From positions 1 to 64,000 of the forward strand of contig NZ_KQ058701.1 in NCBI RefSeq assembly GCF_000982955.1: a DNA stretch of 64,000 nt. Direction: 5' to 3'. This stretch comes from Micromonospora sp. HK10. GTDB lineage: Bacteria; Actinomycetota; Actinomycetes; Mycobacteriales; Micromonosporaceae. The notes beneath the pieces were generated by a model. It was not told the DNA's origin, ran no database searches, and worked only from the letters and a program-made list of their open reading frames with translations. This document shows positions 24,042 to 32,600 of this stretch, piece after piece. How positions within the stretch are numbered: position 1 is the stretch's first letter; every line of letters begins with the position of its first letter. Position numbers and translations under genes: made by a program.

Positions 24042-27000
24042 CCCAGAACCTGCATCCGGACCTCGCCGATCTCACGCCGGAGCAGCGGGAGCTGCTGGCC
24101 CTGCGGCTGCGGCGGGCGCGCGGGCGCCGGGCCGACCCGGGGGCGCCCCGGCCGCTGTCGGCCACCCAGGAGCAGCTGTGGTTCCTCGACCGGCTGGACC
24201 CCGGCACGCCGGTCTACAACGTGCCGTTCGCCGAGCGGATCACCGGCCGGCTGGACGTGGCGGCGCTGCACCGGGCGGTCAACGCGGTGGTGGCTCGGCA
24301 CGACGCGCTGCGGGTGGTCTTCACCGCGGCGGACGGGACGGTCACCCAGCGGGTCCGGGACGCCCTGGAGGTGCCGCTGCCGGTGGTGGACCTGCGCGCG
24401 CTGCCCGAGCCGGACCGCCGGGAGGCGGCCGGGCGGGAAACCGTGGCGCACGCCGCCGTCCGCTTCGACCTGACCGCCGGCCCCCTGCTCGCGGCCCGGC
24501 TGCTCGCCCTCGCCGACGACGAGCACCTGCTGCTGGTCACCGTCCACCACATCGTCTTCGACGCCTGGTCGGTCGGGCTGTTCCGGGACGAGCTGGTCCG
24601 CTGGTACGGCGAGTTCGCCGGCGGCGAACCGGCCCGGGTGCCGGCGCTGCCGGTGCGGTTCGTCGACCACGTGGCCGCGCGGCGGCGGCCGGACGGGGAG
24701 GCGGCCCTCGCCGCCCACCTGGCGCACTGGCGGGAGCGGCTGGCCGACGCCCCGGCCCGCTCCACCCTGCCGCCGGACCGTCCCCGCCCGCCGGTGCAGA
24801 CCCACCGGGGGCGCAGCCTGCCGTTCACCGTGGACGGCTCGACGCTCGCCGCCCTCGACGGGCTGGCCCGCCGGGCCGGCGCGACCGTCAACGCGGTCGC
24901 CCTGGCCGGGCTGGCCGCCCTGCTGCGCCAGGCCACCGGCCAGGACGACCTGCTGCTCGGCATGCCGGCGGCCGGCCGCTCCGGCACCGAACTGGAGGCG
25001 CTGATCGGCTGCTTCGCCAACATGCTGGTGCTGCGGGTCGACGCCACCGGCGACCCCACCGTGCGGGACCTGGTGCGCCGGGTGCACCGCACGGTCAGCG
25101 ACGCGTACGCCCACCAGGAGGCGCCGTACGCGCGGGTGGTGGAGGAGGTGCGGCCGCCCCGGGACCCGAGCGTCAACCCGCTGTTCCAGGTGATGGCGAC
25201 GATGACCGACGGTGACGCGGCCGACCGGCGGGCGGCGGGCGCGGTCTTCACCCCGTACGCGGCGGAGAACGGGCTCACCGACTTCGACCTGTTCGTCAGC
25301 CTCACCCGGCACGCCGACCGGATCGACGGCGCGGTCGACTTCAACGCCGACCTGTACCTGGACGAGACGGTGGCCGGCACGGTCGGCCGGCTGCCCGAGC
25401 TGCTGGCCGCGATGGCCGCCGCCCCGGACCGGCCGCTCTCCGAGCTGCCCGGGCTGCGCCGGCACCGGATCGCGCTGGCCGCCACCTTCACCGTCGACCC
25501 GCTGCGCGACCCGGTGCGTTTCTGGCTGGACGTCCTGCGCACGCCCGCCGACGTCGAGCTGGTCGGCTACGGCCAGCTGGTGGCGCACCTGCTCGCCGGT
25601 CCGGCCGCGGCCGCCACGGTCGGCCTGCTGCGCTGGGAGGACTGGCTGCGCCGGCAGGACGGGCCCGACGAGGCGGCGCTCGACGCGGCCATGGACGACC
25701 TGACCGCGGCGGTGCGGGCGTACCGGGCGCGCACCGCGGCACCGCTGCTGCTGGTGGTCTGCCCGGCCTCACCGGCCTTCGCCGACGCGCGGGCCCGGGC
25801 GCTCGCCGGCCGCCTCGACGACCGGCTGTCGGCGCTGGCCGCAGGCACCCCCGGCGTGCACGCGGTCTGGGCCGCCGACCAGGCCGGCCGGTACCCGGTC
25901 GGCGAGGTGTGCGACGTCCGCGCCGACGAGCTGGGCCACGTGCCGTACACCGCCGAGTACTTCGCCGCGCTCGGCACGGTGGTGGTCCGCGAACTGCGCC
26001 GGGCCGCCGGCCAGCCGCGCCGGCTGGTGCTGGCCGACGCCACTCGGCTGCCGGTGGACCGGATCGCCGGGGCGCTGGTCGGGCACGAGGTGCGGGCCTG
26101 CCCGCCCGGCGGGTACGCCGCCGCGCTCGCCGACACCGACCCGGCCCGGGCCGTGCTGCTCGACCCGGACCCGGCCACCGTCGCGCGGCTGCGCGCCGCG
26201 TACCCGCGGCTGCTGGCGCTGACCGTGCCGGCCGGGTGGGACGAGCTGCGGCGGTACCTGGCCCACGTCTGGCCGCTGGACCCGCCGCTACCCACGGTCG
26301 CCGCCGGCACCGGCGCTCCGGCGGCCGGGCGGGGCGGCGCGGGGGCCGGCGGTCCGGGCGCGGACGGTCCGGGTGCCGACGGTCCGGGGGCGGACGGTCC
26401 GGGGGCGGACGGTCCGGGTGCCGACGGTCCGGCTGCCGACGGTCGGGGTGCGGACGATCCGGGTGCCGGACGGGAGGCGGCTGACGGCCTGGTCACCCCG
26501 ATCGGGGCGGAACGGGCGGCGTACCTGGCCACCGAGTTGGACAGCCCGGCCGCGGTGGCCGAGCGGTGCCGGCCGGCCGCCGCCGGCGAGCCGGCCGGCG
26601 CGGAGCTGGTCGCCCCGCGCACCCCCACCGAGCGGCGGCTGGCCGGGCTCTGGGCGGCCGCCCTCGGGGCCGAGCAGATCGGCGTCACCAGCGACTTCTT
26701 CGCCCTGGGCGGGCACTCGCTGCTCGCCACCCACCTGCTGTCCCAGGTGCAGGCCGAGTTCGGCCGGGAGGTGTCGCTCTACACCCTCTTCACCCACCCG
26801 ACCGTGGCCCAGCTCGCCACCGTGCTCGACGGCGACGCGGCGCGGCCCGCCGAGCACGCGCCGATCACGGCGGCGCCACCCGGCACGCCCGCCGTGGCCT
26901 CCTCGGCGCAGGTCCGGCTCTGGGCCCTCGACCAGCTCGGCGACGACGTGGTCCGGCACAACACCACCGCCGCCGTCGAGCTGCGCGGCGACCTCGACGT

Positions 27001-30000
27001 CGACGCGCTGCGCCGGGCCCTGGCCGACGTGGTCGACCGGCACGAGGTGCTGCGGACCACCTTCCGGGACCGGGGCGGCGAGCCCGAGCCGGTGCGGCAC
27101 GCGCACCTCGACCCCTGGCAGGAGCCCCTGGACCTGACCGCGCTGCCCGACGGCCGGCAGGCCCGGGCGCTGCGGCGCGCGGTCACCGCGCACGCCGCCC
27201 ACCGCTACCACCTGGCCGCCGGCCCGCTGCTGCTCGCCCGGCTGGTCCGGCTCGCGCCGCAGCGGCACCAGCTGCTGCTCGGCATGCACCACATCGTCTG
27301 CGACAACACCTCGTGGAGCATCGTGCTGGCCGACCTCGCCGCCCGGTACGGCCACCACACCACCGGCGCCGGCGGCGAGCTGCCGCCGCTGCCCGTGCAG
27401 TTCACCGACTACGCCCGGCACCAGCGCGACTGGCTGGCCTCGACGGCCGTCGAGCCGCACCTGGCGTACTGGCGGGAGCGGCTGCGCGACGCGCCGCCGC
27501 TGCTGGCGCTGCCCACCGACCACCCCCGTGGCGAGGAACGCTCCGACGTGGCCGGTTACCGGTCGCAGCGGCTGCCCGCCGGGGTCGGCGCGGCGGTGCG
27601 CGAGCTGGCCCGCGCCGAGGGGGTCACCCCGTTCGCCGTGCTGCTGGCCGGCTTCGCCGCGCTGCTGCACGCCGAGAGCGGCCAGCCGGACCTGGTCCTC
27701 GGGGTGCCCACCGCCGGCCGGGACCGGGCCGAGCTGGCCGGCCTGGTCGGCTGCTTCGCCGACCTGCTGCCGCTACGGGTCGACGTGGCCGGCCGGCCCA
27801 CCTTCCGGCAGCTCGTCGGGCGGGCGTACCGCAGCGCGCGGGAGGCGTACCGGCATCAGGGGGTGCCCTTCGCCACCGTGGTGGAGGCGCTGCGGCTGCC
27901 CCGGCAGACCGCGTACCACCCGCTGTTCCAGTGCGTGCTCAACGTCATCGACGGCGCGGACGAGCTGCCCGAGTTCGCCGGCCTGGCCGCCGCCCCGGTG
28001 GACGTGCCGAGCGTCGGCGTCGACTTCGACCTGTTCCTCAGCCTCACCTGGCAGGACGGGGAGCTGCACGCCGACCTGGCGTACAGCGCCGACCTGTTCA
28101 CGCCGGAGCGGATGGGCCGGCTGCTCGGCGCGCTCGGCCGGGTGCTCGATGACGGGCTGCGCCGCCCCGACGCCCCGATCGCCGGCCCGGCCGCCGCCGC
28201 GCCGACCCGTTCGGCGGCCCGCCCGGCGCCCCGGCTGGTGGTGGGCGGCACCGTCGAGGCGGCCGAGCTGGCCCCGACCGTACGGTTCTGGTCCGAGCTG
28301 CTCGGCGTGCCGTACGCCGTGCGGCCGCTGCCCGCCGGGGCGCTGCTGCGGCTGCTGCGCGACCCGGCGGCCGGCCTGGCCGGCGCGGCCACCGACCGCA
28401 ACGCGCTGCTGCTGCGCTGGGAGGACCGGATTCCCGGCGGGCCGCTGGGCGCGGCGGTGCGCGCGCTGCGCGCCTACCGGGCCGAGCTGGTGTCCGCCCT
28501 GGCCGCCTACCGGGGCTGGTCGGCGGCGCCGCTGACGCTGCTGGTCTGCCCGGCCACACCCCGGTACGCCGGTGCGCCGTGGGCCGGCGTGCTCGCCGAC
28601 CTCACCGCCGGGCTGCGGGCGGGCTGCCCGGCGTCCGGGGTGGACGTGGTCCCGGTTCCGGCCTGGGCGCACCGCTACCGCGTGCCGGAGCCGTCCGGTG
28701 CGGACGGGTGCTCGCCGGAGCTGTCGGCGGTGCTCGGCACCCTGCTGGTGCGGCGGGCGCTGCGGCACCCGGCGGTCGATCGGCTGGTCGTACCGGCCGG
28801 GCCGGCGCCGCGGCAGGCGGAGCTGGCCGCCGTGCTCGCGGCGCAGGCCCGGGCCGGGCGCCGGGTCCTGCTCACCACCGCGCCGCAGGCCCCCGAGCTG
28901 GCCGCCCTGGTCGCCGCCGGGCTGGTCGGCGCCGACCCGGCACCGACCGCCGCGCCGGGCACCCTGCTGCTGCACCCGGCGTCCGAGCCGGTCCCGGCGG
29001 GCCCGCTCGCGGTGCCGTTCGACCCGGAGGACGGGCCGGCGGCCGTGCTGCGCGGGCTCTGGCTGCTGGACCGCCCGCCCGGTGAACCAGCAGCCCCTGG
29101 CAGGTCGGCCCGCGCGAACTCGCCGGCCGGCGACGGCACACCGGTCGACCCGGGCCTGCTCGCCGAGGTGGCCGTCGAGCTGGCCGACGCCGCCGCGATC
29201 CGGGCCGCGGTGGCCGACGGTTACCGGCGGCGCGCCGAGCGGGCCGCCGCCGCGCCGCGCACCGAGCGGGAACGGCAGCTCGTGGCGATCTGGTCCGACC
29301 TGCTGCGCGCCGGCGGGCTGGGCATCCACGACGACTTCTTCGCCGCCGGTGGCGACTCGCTGCTGGCCATGCAGCTGGTGGCCCGCTGCGCCGAGGCCGG
29401 CATCACCGTCACCCCGCGTCAGCTCGTGCGGCATCCCACGGTCGCCGAGCTGGCCGCGAGCCTCGGCGCGGCGACCACCGTCGACGCCGAGCTGGCCGCG
29501 AGCCTCGGCGCGGCGACCACCGTCGACGCCGAGCAGGGCGAGGTGACCGGCGCGGCACCGCTGACCGGGGCGCAGCGCTGGTTCACCGACCTGATCGCGC
29601 CCACCATGGGCCGGCCGGCGCTGTTCAATCACCCCTACTACCTGCGGCTCGCCCGCCCGCTCCCCGCCGACCTGCTCCGCGAAGCGGTCCGCCGGCTGGT
29701 GGCCCAGCACGACGCGCTGCGGCTGCGGCTGACCCGGCAGGCCGACGGGAGCTGGCGGCAGCACCACGCCGACCCCGCCGACGCGGTGCCGTTCACCAGC
29801 CACGACCTCACCGGGCTGCCGCTGGCGGAACGGGAGGCGGCGGCCGAGGCCCGGTGCGCCGCCGAGCAGACCGGGCTGGACCTGACCGCCGGTCCGCTGG
29901 CCCGGGTGGCGCACCTGCGGCTCGGCCCTGAGCTGCCCGACCGGTTGCTGATCGTGGCTCACCACCTGGTCGTCGACGCGGTCTCCCGGGGGCTGCTCCT

Positions 30001-30898
30001 GGCCGACCTGGAGACCCTCTGCGGCCAACTCGAACGCGGGGAGGCGCCGGTGCTGCCGGCCAAGACCACCTCCTACCGGGCCTGGGCGCAACGGCTGGCC
30101 GGGTACGCCGGCTCGGCGCGGCTGCGTGAGCAGCTGCCGTTCTGGCTGGCCCAGACCGGGGACGCCGGCCTGGCCGGGCTCGCCGACGTCCCGGACGACG
30201 GGCCGTACCGCCTCGGCGAGCTGGGGCTGGCCTCGGTCACCCTCGACGCGGCGGCCACCCGTGGGCTGCACGCCGCCGCCCGGCGGCTGCGCACCGGCGT
30301 GCGGGACCTGCTGGTGTGGGCGGTGGCGGGCACCGTGGGGGCGCGCACCGGCGGCCCGGTCACCGTGGCCACCACCGGCCACGGCCGGGAGCCGCTCTTC
30401 GACGACGTCGACACCACCCGCACCGCCGGCTGGTTCCAGGTGCTCTACCCGCTGCGGCTGGAGCTGCCCGCCGCCGGGCCGGCGACCCGCTCGCTGCGCG
30501 CGGTGATCCGCCAGCTCGGCCGGGTGCCGGACAACGGCATCGGGTACGGGCTGCTGCGGCACCTCTGCCCCGACGAGCGGGTACGCGGGCAGCTGGCGGC
30601 GATCCGGCCCCCGGCCATCGCGGTCAACTACATGGGCGGCTTCGGCTTCGACGACGTGTCCCCCGGCAGCCAGCTCCTCGACGTCTGCCCGGCGCCGTTC
30701 GGGCCGACCGAGGACCCCGACGGTCACTGGCCGTTCCCGTTCGACGTCACCGGCGCGCTCACCGGCGACGGGTTGCGCCTCGACCTCAGCTACGCCACCC
30801 CGGCCTTCCGGCCGGAAACCGCAGATGACCTGCTCGACGGCATCCGGACCAGCCTGCTGCGCCTGGTCGGGGACCACGGGCAACCGCCACGTCAGTAG
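24038..30898 (+). CDS. NRPS without adenylation domains: C - pseudoFkbH - PCP - C - pseudoFkbH - PCP - E-like
   Basis: 2286 residues. C1 (about 38-470) has HHIVFDAW at 170. Residues about 482-745 are an FkbH-type SGNH + HAD unit (TFTVDPLRDPVRFWL, RWEDWLRRQ, YTAEYFAALGTVVVREL, ending HVWPLD), but the HAD DxDNT motif reads ADATRLP. PCP1 has GGHSL, Ser894. C2 (about 951-1380) has MHHIVCDNTSW at 1084. Residues about 1399-1680 are a second, further degraded FkbH-like unit (VRFWSELLGVPY, RWEDRIPGG, LVVPAGPAPR). PCP2 has GGDSL, Ser1774. The last about 440 residues are epimerization-type (HHLVVDAVS at 1975, DNGIGYGLLRHL, NYMGGFG). No A3/A5 motifs occur anywhere. Carrier loading must therefore come from outside, plausibly from the ACP-bound units made by the downstream FkbH/ACP genes. 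The architecture call is firm; the chemistry is inferred. Confidence 0.88.
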   Translation: MTQNLHPDLADLTPEQRELLALRLRRARGRRADPGAPRPLSATQEQLWFLDRLDPGTPVYNVPFAERITGRLDVAALHRAVNAVVARHDALRVVFTAADGTVTQRVRDALEVPLPVVDLRALPEPDRREAAGRETVAHAAVRFDLTAGPLLAARLLALADDEHLLLVTVHHIVFDAWSVGLFRDELVRWYGEFAGGEPARVPALPVRFVDHVAARRRPDGEAALAAHLAHWRERLADAPARSTLPPDRPRPPVQTHRGRSLPFTVDGSTLAALDGLARRAGATVNAVALAGLAALLRQATGQDDLLLGMPAAGRSGTELEALIGCFANMLVLRVDATGDPTVRDLVRRVHRTVSDAYAHQEAPYARVVEEVRPPRDPSVNPLFQVMATMTDGDAADRRAAGAVFTPYAAENGLTDFDLFVSLTRHADRIDGAVDFNADLYLDETVAGTVGRLPELLAAMAAAPDRPLSELPGLRRHRIALAATFTVDPLRDPVRFWLDVLRTPADVELVGYGQLVAHLLAGPAAAATVGLLRWEDWLRRQDGPDEAALDAAMDDLTAAVRAYRARTAAPLLLVVCPASPAFADARARALAGRLDDRLSALAAGTPGVHAVWAADQAGRYPVGEVCDVRADELGHVPYTAEYFAALGTVVVRELRRAAGQPRRLVLADATRLPVDRIAGALVGHEVRACPPGGYAAALADTDPARAVLLDPDPATVARLRAAYPRLLALTVPAGWDELRRYLAHVWPLDPPLPTVAAGTGAPAAGRGGAGAGGPGADGPGADGPGADGPGADGPGADGPAADGRGADDPGAGREAADGLVTPIGAERAAYLATELDSPAAVAERCRPAAAGEPAGAELVAPRTPTERRLAGLWAAALGAEQIGVTSDFFALGGHSLLATHLLSQVQAEFGREVSLYTLFTHPTVAQLATVLDGDAARPAEHAPITAAPPGTPAVASSAQVRLWALDQLGDDVVRHNTTAAVELRGDLDVDALRRALADVVDRHEVLRTTFRDRGGEPEPVRHAHLDPWQEPLDLTALPDGRQARALRRAVTAHAAHRYHLAAGPLLLARLVRLAPQRHQLLLGMHHIVCDNTSWSIVLADLAARYGHHTTGAGGELPPLPVQFTDYARHQRDWLASTAVEPHLAYWRERLRDAPPLLALPTDHPRGEERSDVAGYRSQRLPAGVGAAVRELARAEGVTPFAVLLAGFAALLHAESGQPDLVLGVPTAGRDRAELAGLVGCFADLLPLRVDVAGRPTFRQLVGRAYRSAREAYRHQGVPFATVVEALRLPRQTAYHPLFQCVLNVIDGADELPEFAGLAAAPVDVPSVGVDFDLFLSLTWQDGELHADLAYSADLFTPERMGRLLGALGRVLDDGLRRPDAPIAGPAAAAPTRSAARPAPRLVVGGTVEAAELAPTVRFWSELLGVPYAVRPLPAGALLRLLRDPAAGLAGAATDRNALLLRWEDRIPGGPLGAAVRALRAYRAELVSALAAYRGWSAAPLTLLVCPATPRYAGAPWAGVLADLTAGLRAGCPASGVDVVPVPAWAHRYRVPEPSGADGCSPELSAVLGTLLVRRALRHPAVDRLVVPAGPAPRQAELAAVLAAQARAGRRVLLTTAPQAPELAALVAAGLVGADPAPTAAPGTLLLHPASEPVPAGPLAVPFDPEDGPAAVLRGLWLLDRPPGEPAAPGRSARANSPAGDGTPVDPGLLAEVAVELADAAAIRAAVADGYRRRAERAAAAPRTERERQLVAIWSDLLRAGGLGIHDDFFAAGGDSLLAMQLVARCAEAGITVTPRQLVRHPTVAELAASLGAATTVDAELAASLGAATTVDAEQGEVTGAAPLTGAQRWFTDLIAPTMGRPALFNHPYYLRLARPLPADLLREAVRRLVAQHDALRLRLTRQADGSWRQHHADPADAVPFTSHDLTGLPLAEREAAAEARCAAEQTGLDLTAGPLARVAHLRLGPELPDRLLIVAHHLVVDAVSRGLLLADLETLCGQLERGEAPVLPAKTTSYRAWAQRLAGYAGSARLREQLPFWLAQTGDAGLAGLADVPDDGPYRLGELGLASVTLDAAATRGLHAAARRLRTGVRDLLVWAVAGTVGARTGGPVTVATTGHGREPLFDDVDTTRTAGWFQVLYPLRLELPAAGPATRSLRAVIRQLGRVPDNGIGYGLLRHLCPDERVRGQLAAIRPPAIAVNYMGGFGFDDVSPGSQLLDVCPAPFGPTEDPDGHWPFPFDVTGALTGDGLRLDLSYATPAFRPETADDLLDGIRTSLLRLVGDHGQPPRQ
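26351..26470. repeat. 15-bp minisatellite (8 units) in NRPS linker
   Basis: Eight 15-bp units of the type GGTCCGGGTGCCGAC encode a Gly-Pro-Gly-Ala-Asp pentapeptide repeated through residues 772-811, between the first pseudoFkbH unit and PCP1. It keeps frame and forms a flexible linker. Confidence 0.95.
29447..29530. repeat. Exact 42-bp tandem duplication after PCP2
   Basis: Positions 29447-29488 and 29489-29530 are identical, duplicating 14 codons (ELAASLGAATTVDA) at the end of PCP2 and its linker to the E-like domain. Frame is kept. Perfect identity suggests a recent event. Confidence 0.95.
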
Positions 30899-30909
30899 GA
30901 GGACTCCCC

Positions 30910-32295
30910 ATGGCGTTCCGACGCCCGTCCCGGTTCGCCGGGTTCACCACGATCTGGTTCGGCCAGTTGCTGTCGGCGCTGGGCACCCGGATGACGAACT
31001 TCGCCCTGAGCATCTGGGTGTGGGACGTCACCGGCCGGGCCTTCGACCTGACCCTGCTGATGGCGTTCGCGTTCGGCGCGACTGTCGTCTTCAGCCCGAT
31101 CGCCGGCGCCCTGGTCGACCGGTGGAGCCGCCGGCTGACCGTGGTGCTCAGCGACATCGGTTCGGCCGTCACCACCGGCGCGCTGCTGCTGCTCTTCCTC
31201 ACCGACTCGGTGCAGGTCTGGCACCTCTACCTGGTCAACCTGGTCACCGGCGCGTTCCTGGCGTTCCAGCTGCCGGCGTACCAGGCGACCATCACGGTGA
31301 TGATGGAGAAGGGCCAGTACCCGCGGGCCAACGCCATGATGTTCGCGGTCCGGACCATCCCGGTGATCTTCGCGCCCGGCTTCGCGGCGGCCCTGCTCGG
31401 AGTCCTCGACATCAAGGTCATCCTGCTGATCGACGCGCTCTCCTACGTGGTGGCCATCGGCGCGGTGCTGCTGGTCCAGCTGCCGCCGGTGCCCCGGGCC
31501 GCGCACGACGACGGCGGCTTCTGGTCCGACACCGTGCACGGCTTCCGCTACATCCTGGCCAGCCGGGCATTCACCGGGCTGGAGGCGATCATGTTCGCCA
31601 TCAACGTGCTGGCCGCGGTCGGCTTCGCCCTGCTCGTGCCGCAGATCCTGGCCCGTACGGACAGCAGCACCAACGCGGTCGGCCTGGTGCAGACCATCGG
31701 CGCGGTCGGCGGCGTGGCGGGCGCCGCCCTGCTCGGGCTGCTGCCGAACACCCGGCACAAGATCCGCCGGATGCTGCTGGCCATCCTCGTGTTCAGCGTG
31801 CTGGGCCGGATCGTCTACGGCGTCGGTGACTCGATCATCGTCTGGTCGGTGGCGCTGCTCTTCCTGCACCTGTCCATCCCGTTCATCGACGGGTACGCCC
31901 AGTCGGTCTGGCAGGAGAAGGTCGAGCCGTCGGCTCAGGGCCGGGTCTTCGCGGCCCGGCAGTTCATCGAGGACCTGGCGTACCCGGGCGGCACCGCGCT
32001 GGCCGGCATCGCCGCGGACCGCTGGTTCGAGCCGATGATGCGCGAGGGCGGGCCGGGTGTGCCGCTCTTCGGCTGGCTGGTCGGCGACGGGCCGGGCGCC
32101 GGAATGGGACTGATCTTCGTCATCGTCGGCGTGCTCGGCATCGGCGTGGCGGCGGCGGGCTGGCTCTCGCCGAGCATCCGCCGGATGGAGGTCGACCTGC
32201 CCGACCACGACGAGCCCGAGCCCGGCCCGGCCCCGCTGCCCGCGCCGACCGGCACCGACGAGCTGACCGACGACCGCGCGGTGGTGGCGAAGTGA
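30910..32295 (+). CDS. MFS exporter of the biosynthetic cluster
   Basis: 461 residues, ATG after GGAGG, 11 nt downstream of the NRPS stop. Twelve hydrophobic segments with the MFS loop GALVDRWSRR between helices 2 and 3 and an enterobactin-exporter-like N terminus (TIWFGQLLSALGTRMTNFAL). Probably exports the product or confers self-protection. The 30-residue acidic, Pro-rich tail is cytoplasmic. The next ACP gene overlaps by 4 nt. Confidence 0.88.
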   Translation: MAFRRPSRFAGFTTIWFGQLLSALGTRMTNFALSIWVWDVTGRAFDLTLLMAFAFGATVVFSPIAGALVDRWSRRLTVVLSDIGSAVTTGALLLLFLTDSVQVWHLYLVNLVTGAFLAFQLPAYQATITVMMEKGQYPRANAMMFAVRTIPVIFAPGFAAALLGVLDIKVILLIDALSYVVAIGAVLLVQLPPVPRAAHDDGGFWSDTVHGFRYILASRAFTGLEAIMFAINVLAAVGFALLVPQILARTDSSTNAVGLVQTIGAVGGVAGAALLGLLPNTRHKIRRMLLAILVFSVLGRIVYGVGDSIIVWSVALLFLHLSIPFIDGYAQSVWQEKVEPSAQGRVFAARQFIEDLAYPGGTALAGIAADRWFEPMMREGGPGVPLFGWLVGDGPGAGMGLIFVIVGVLGIGVAAAGWLSPSIRRMEVDLPDHDEPEPGPAPLPAPTGTDELTDDRAVVAK

Positions 32296-32522
32296 GGCTC
32301 GCCGAGGTGGTGGCCGGGGTGCTGGAGGTCGACCCGGCGGAGGTGACCGACGAGTCCGGGCCGGAGACCATCCCCACCTGGACCAGCCTGCGGCACCTGC
32401 AGCTGGTGGTCACCCTGGAGGAGGTCTACGGGCTCTCCTTCGCCTTCGAGGAGATCCGCGACGTGCGCAGCGTCGGCGCGTTGCGCGACGTGCTGCGGGC
32501 CAAGGGCACGGTGCCGGCATGA
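32292..32522 (+). CDS. Acyl carrier protein, FkbJ-like
   Basis: 76 residues, GTG overlapping the MFS stop. The phosphopantetheine site is in IPTWTSLRHLQLV, Ser32, preceded by W-T instead of the GGxS of module carriers; this W-x-S-L form is usual for the discrete ACPs paired with FkbH-like enzymes. Likely carries a glyceryl, glycolyl or derived acyl unit. Its stop is followed by a 77-bp insertion-like duplication. Confidence 0.85.
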   Translation: MRLAEVVAGVLEVDPAEVTDESGPETIPTWTSLRHLQLVVTLEEVYGLSFAFEEIRDVRSVGALRDVLRAKGTVPA

Positions 32523-32600
32523 GCGAGCGTCAGCGAGCGAGTCATCGGTGCGGCGCGGTGCCTCGTACCGGTGCCGAGCGGCGCGAGGTGCCGGCATGAG
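32511..32600. repeat. 77-bp intergenic element flanked by 13-bp direct repeat
   Basis: GTGCCGGCATGAG occurs at 32511-32523 and again at 32588-32600. The DNA between begins GAGCGAGCGTCAGCGAGCGA, the kind of GAGCGAGCG-rich sequence often met between genes in Micromonosporaceae. Removing one repeat and the insert would restore an ATGA stop/start overlap between the ACP and the next gene, the spacing used elsewhere in this operon. Confidence 0.7.

Noticed and set aside
26351..26470. Short regularly spaced repeats considered as a CRISPR array
   Set aside because: 15-bp direct repeats without spacers, in frame within a gene; a minisatellite.
27773..30883. 1036-residue minus-strand frame
   Set aside because: Antisense shadow of the NRPS.
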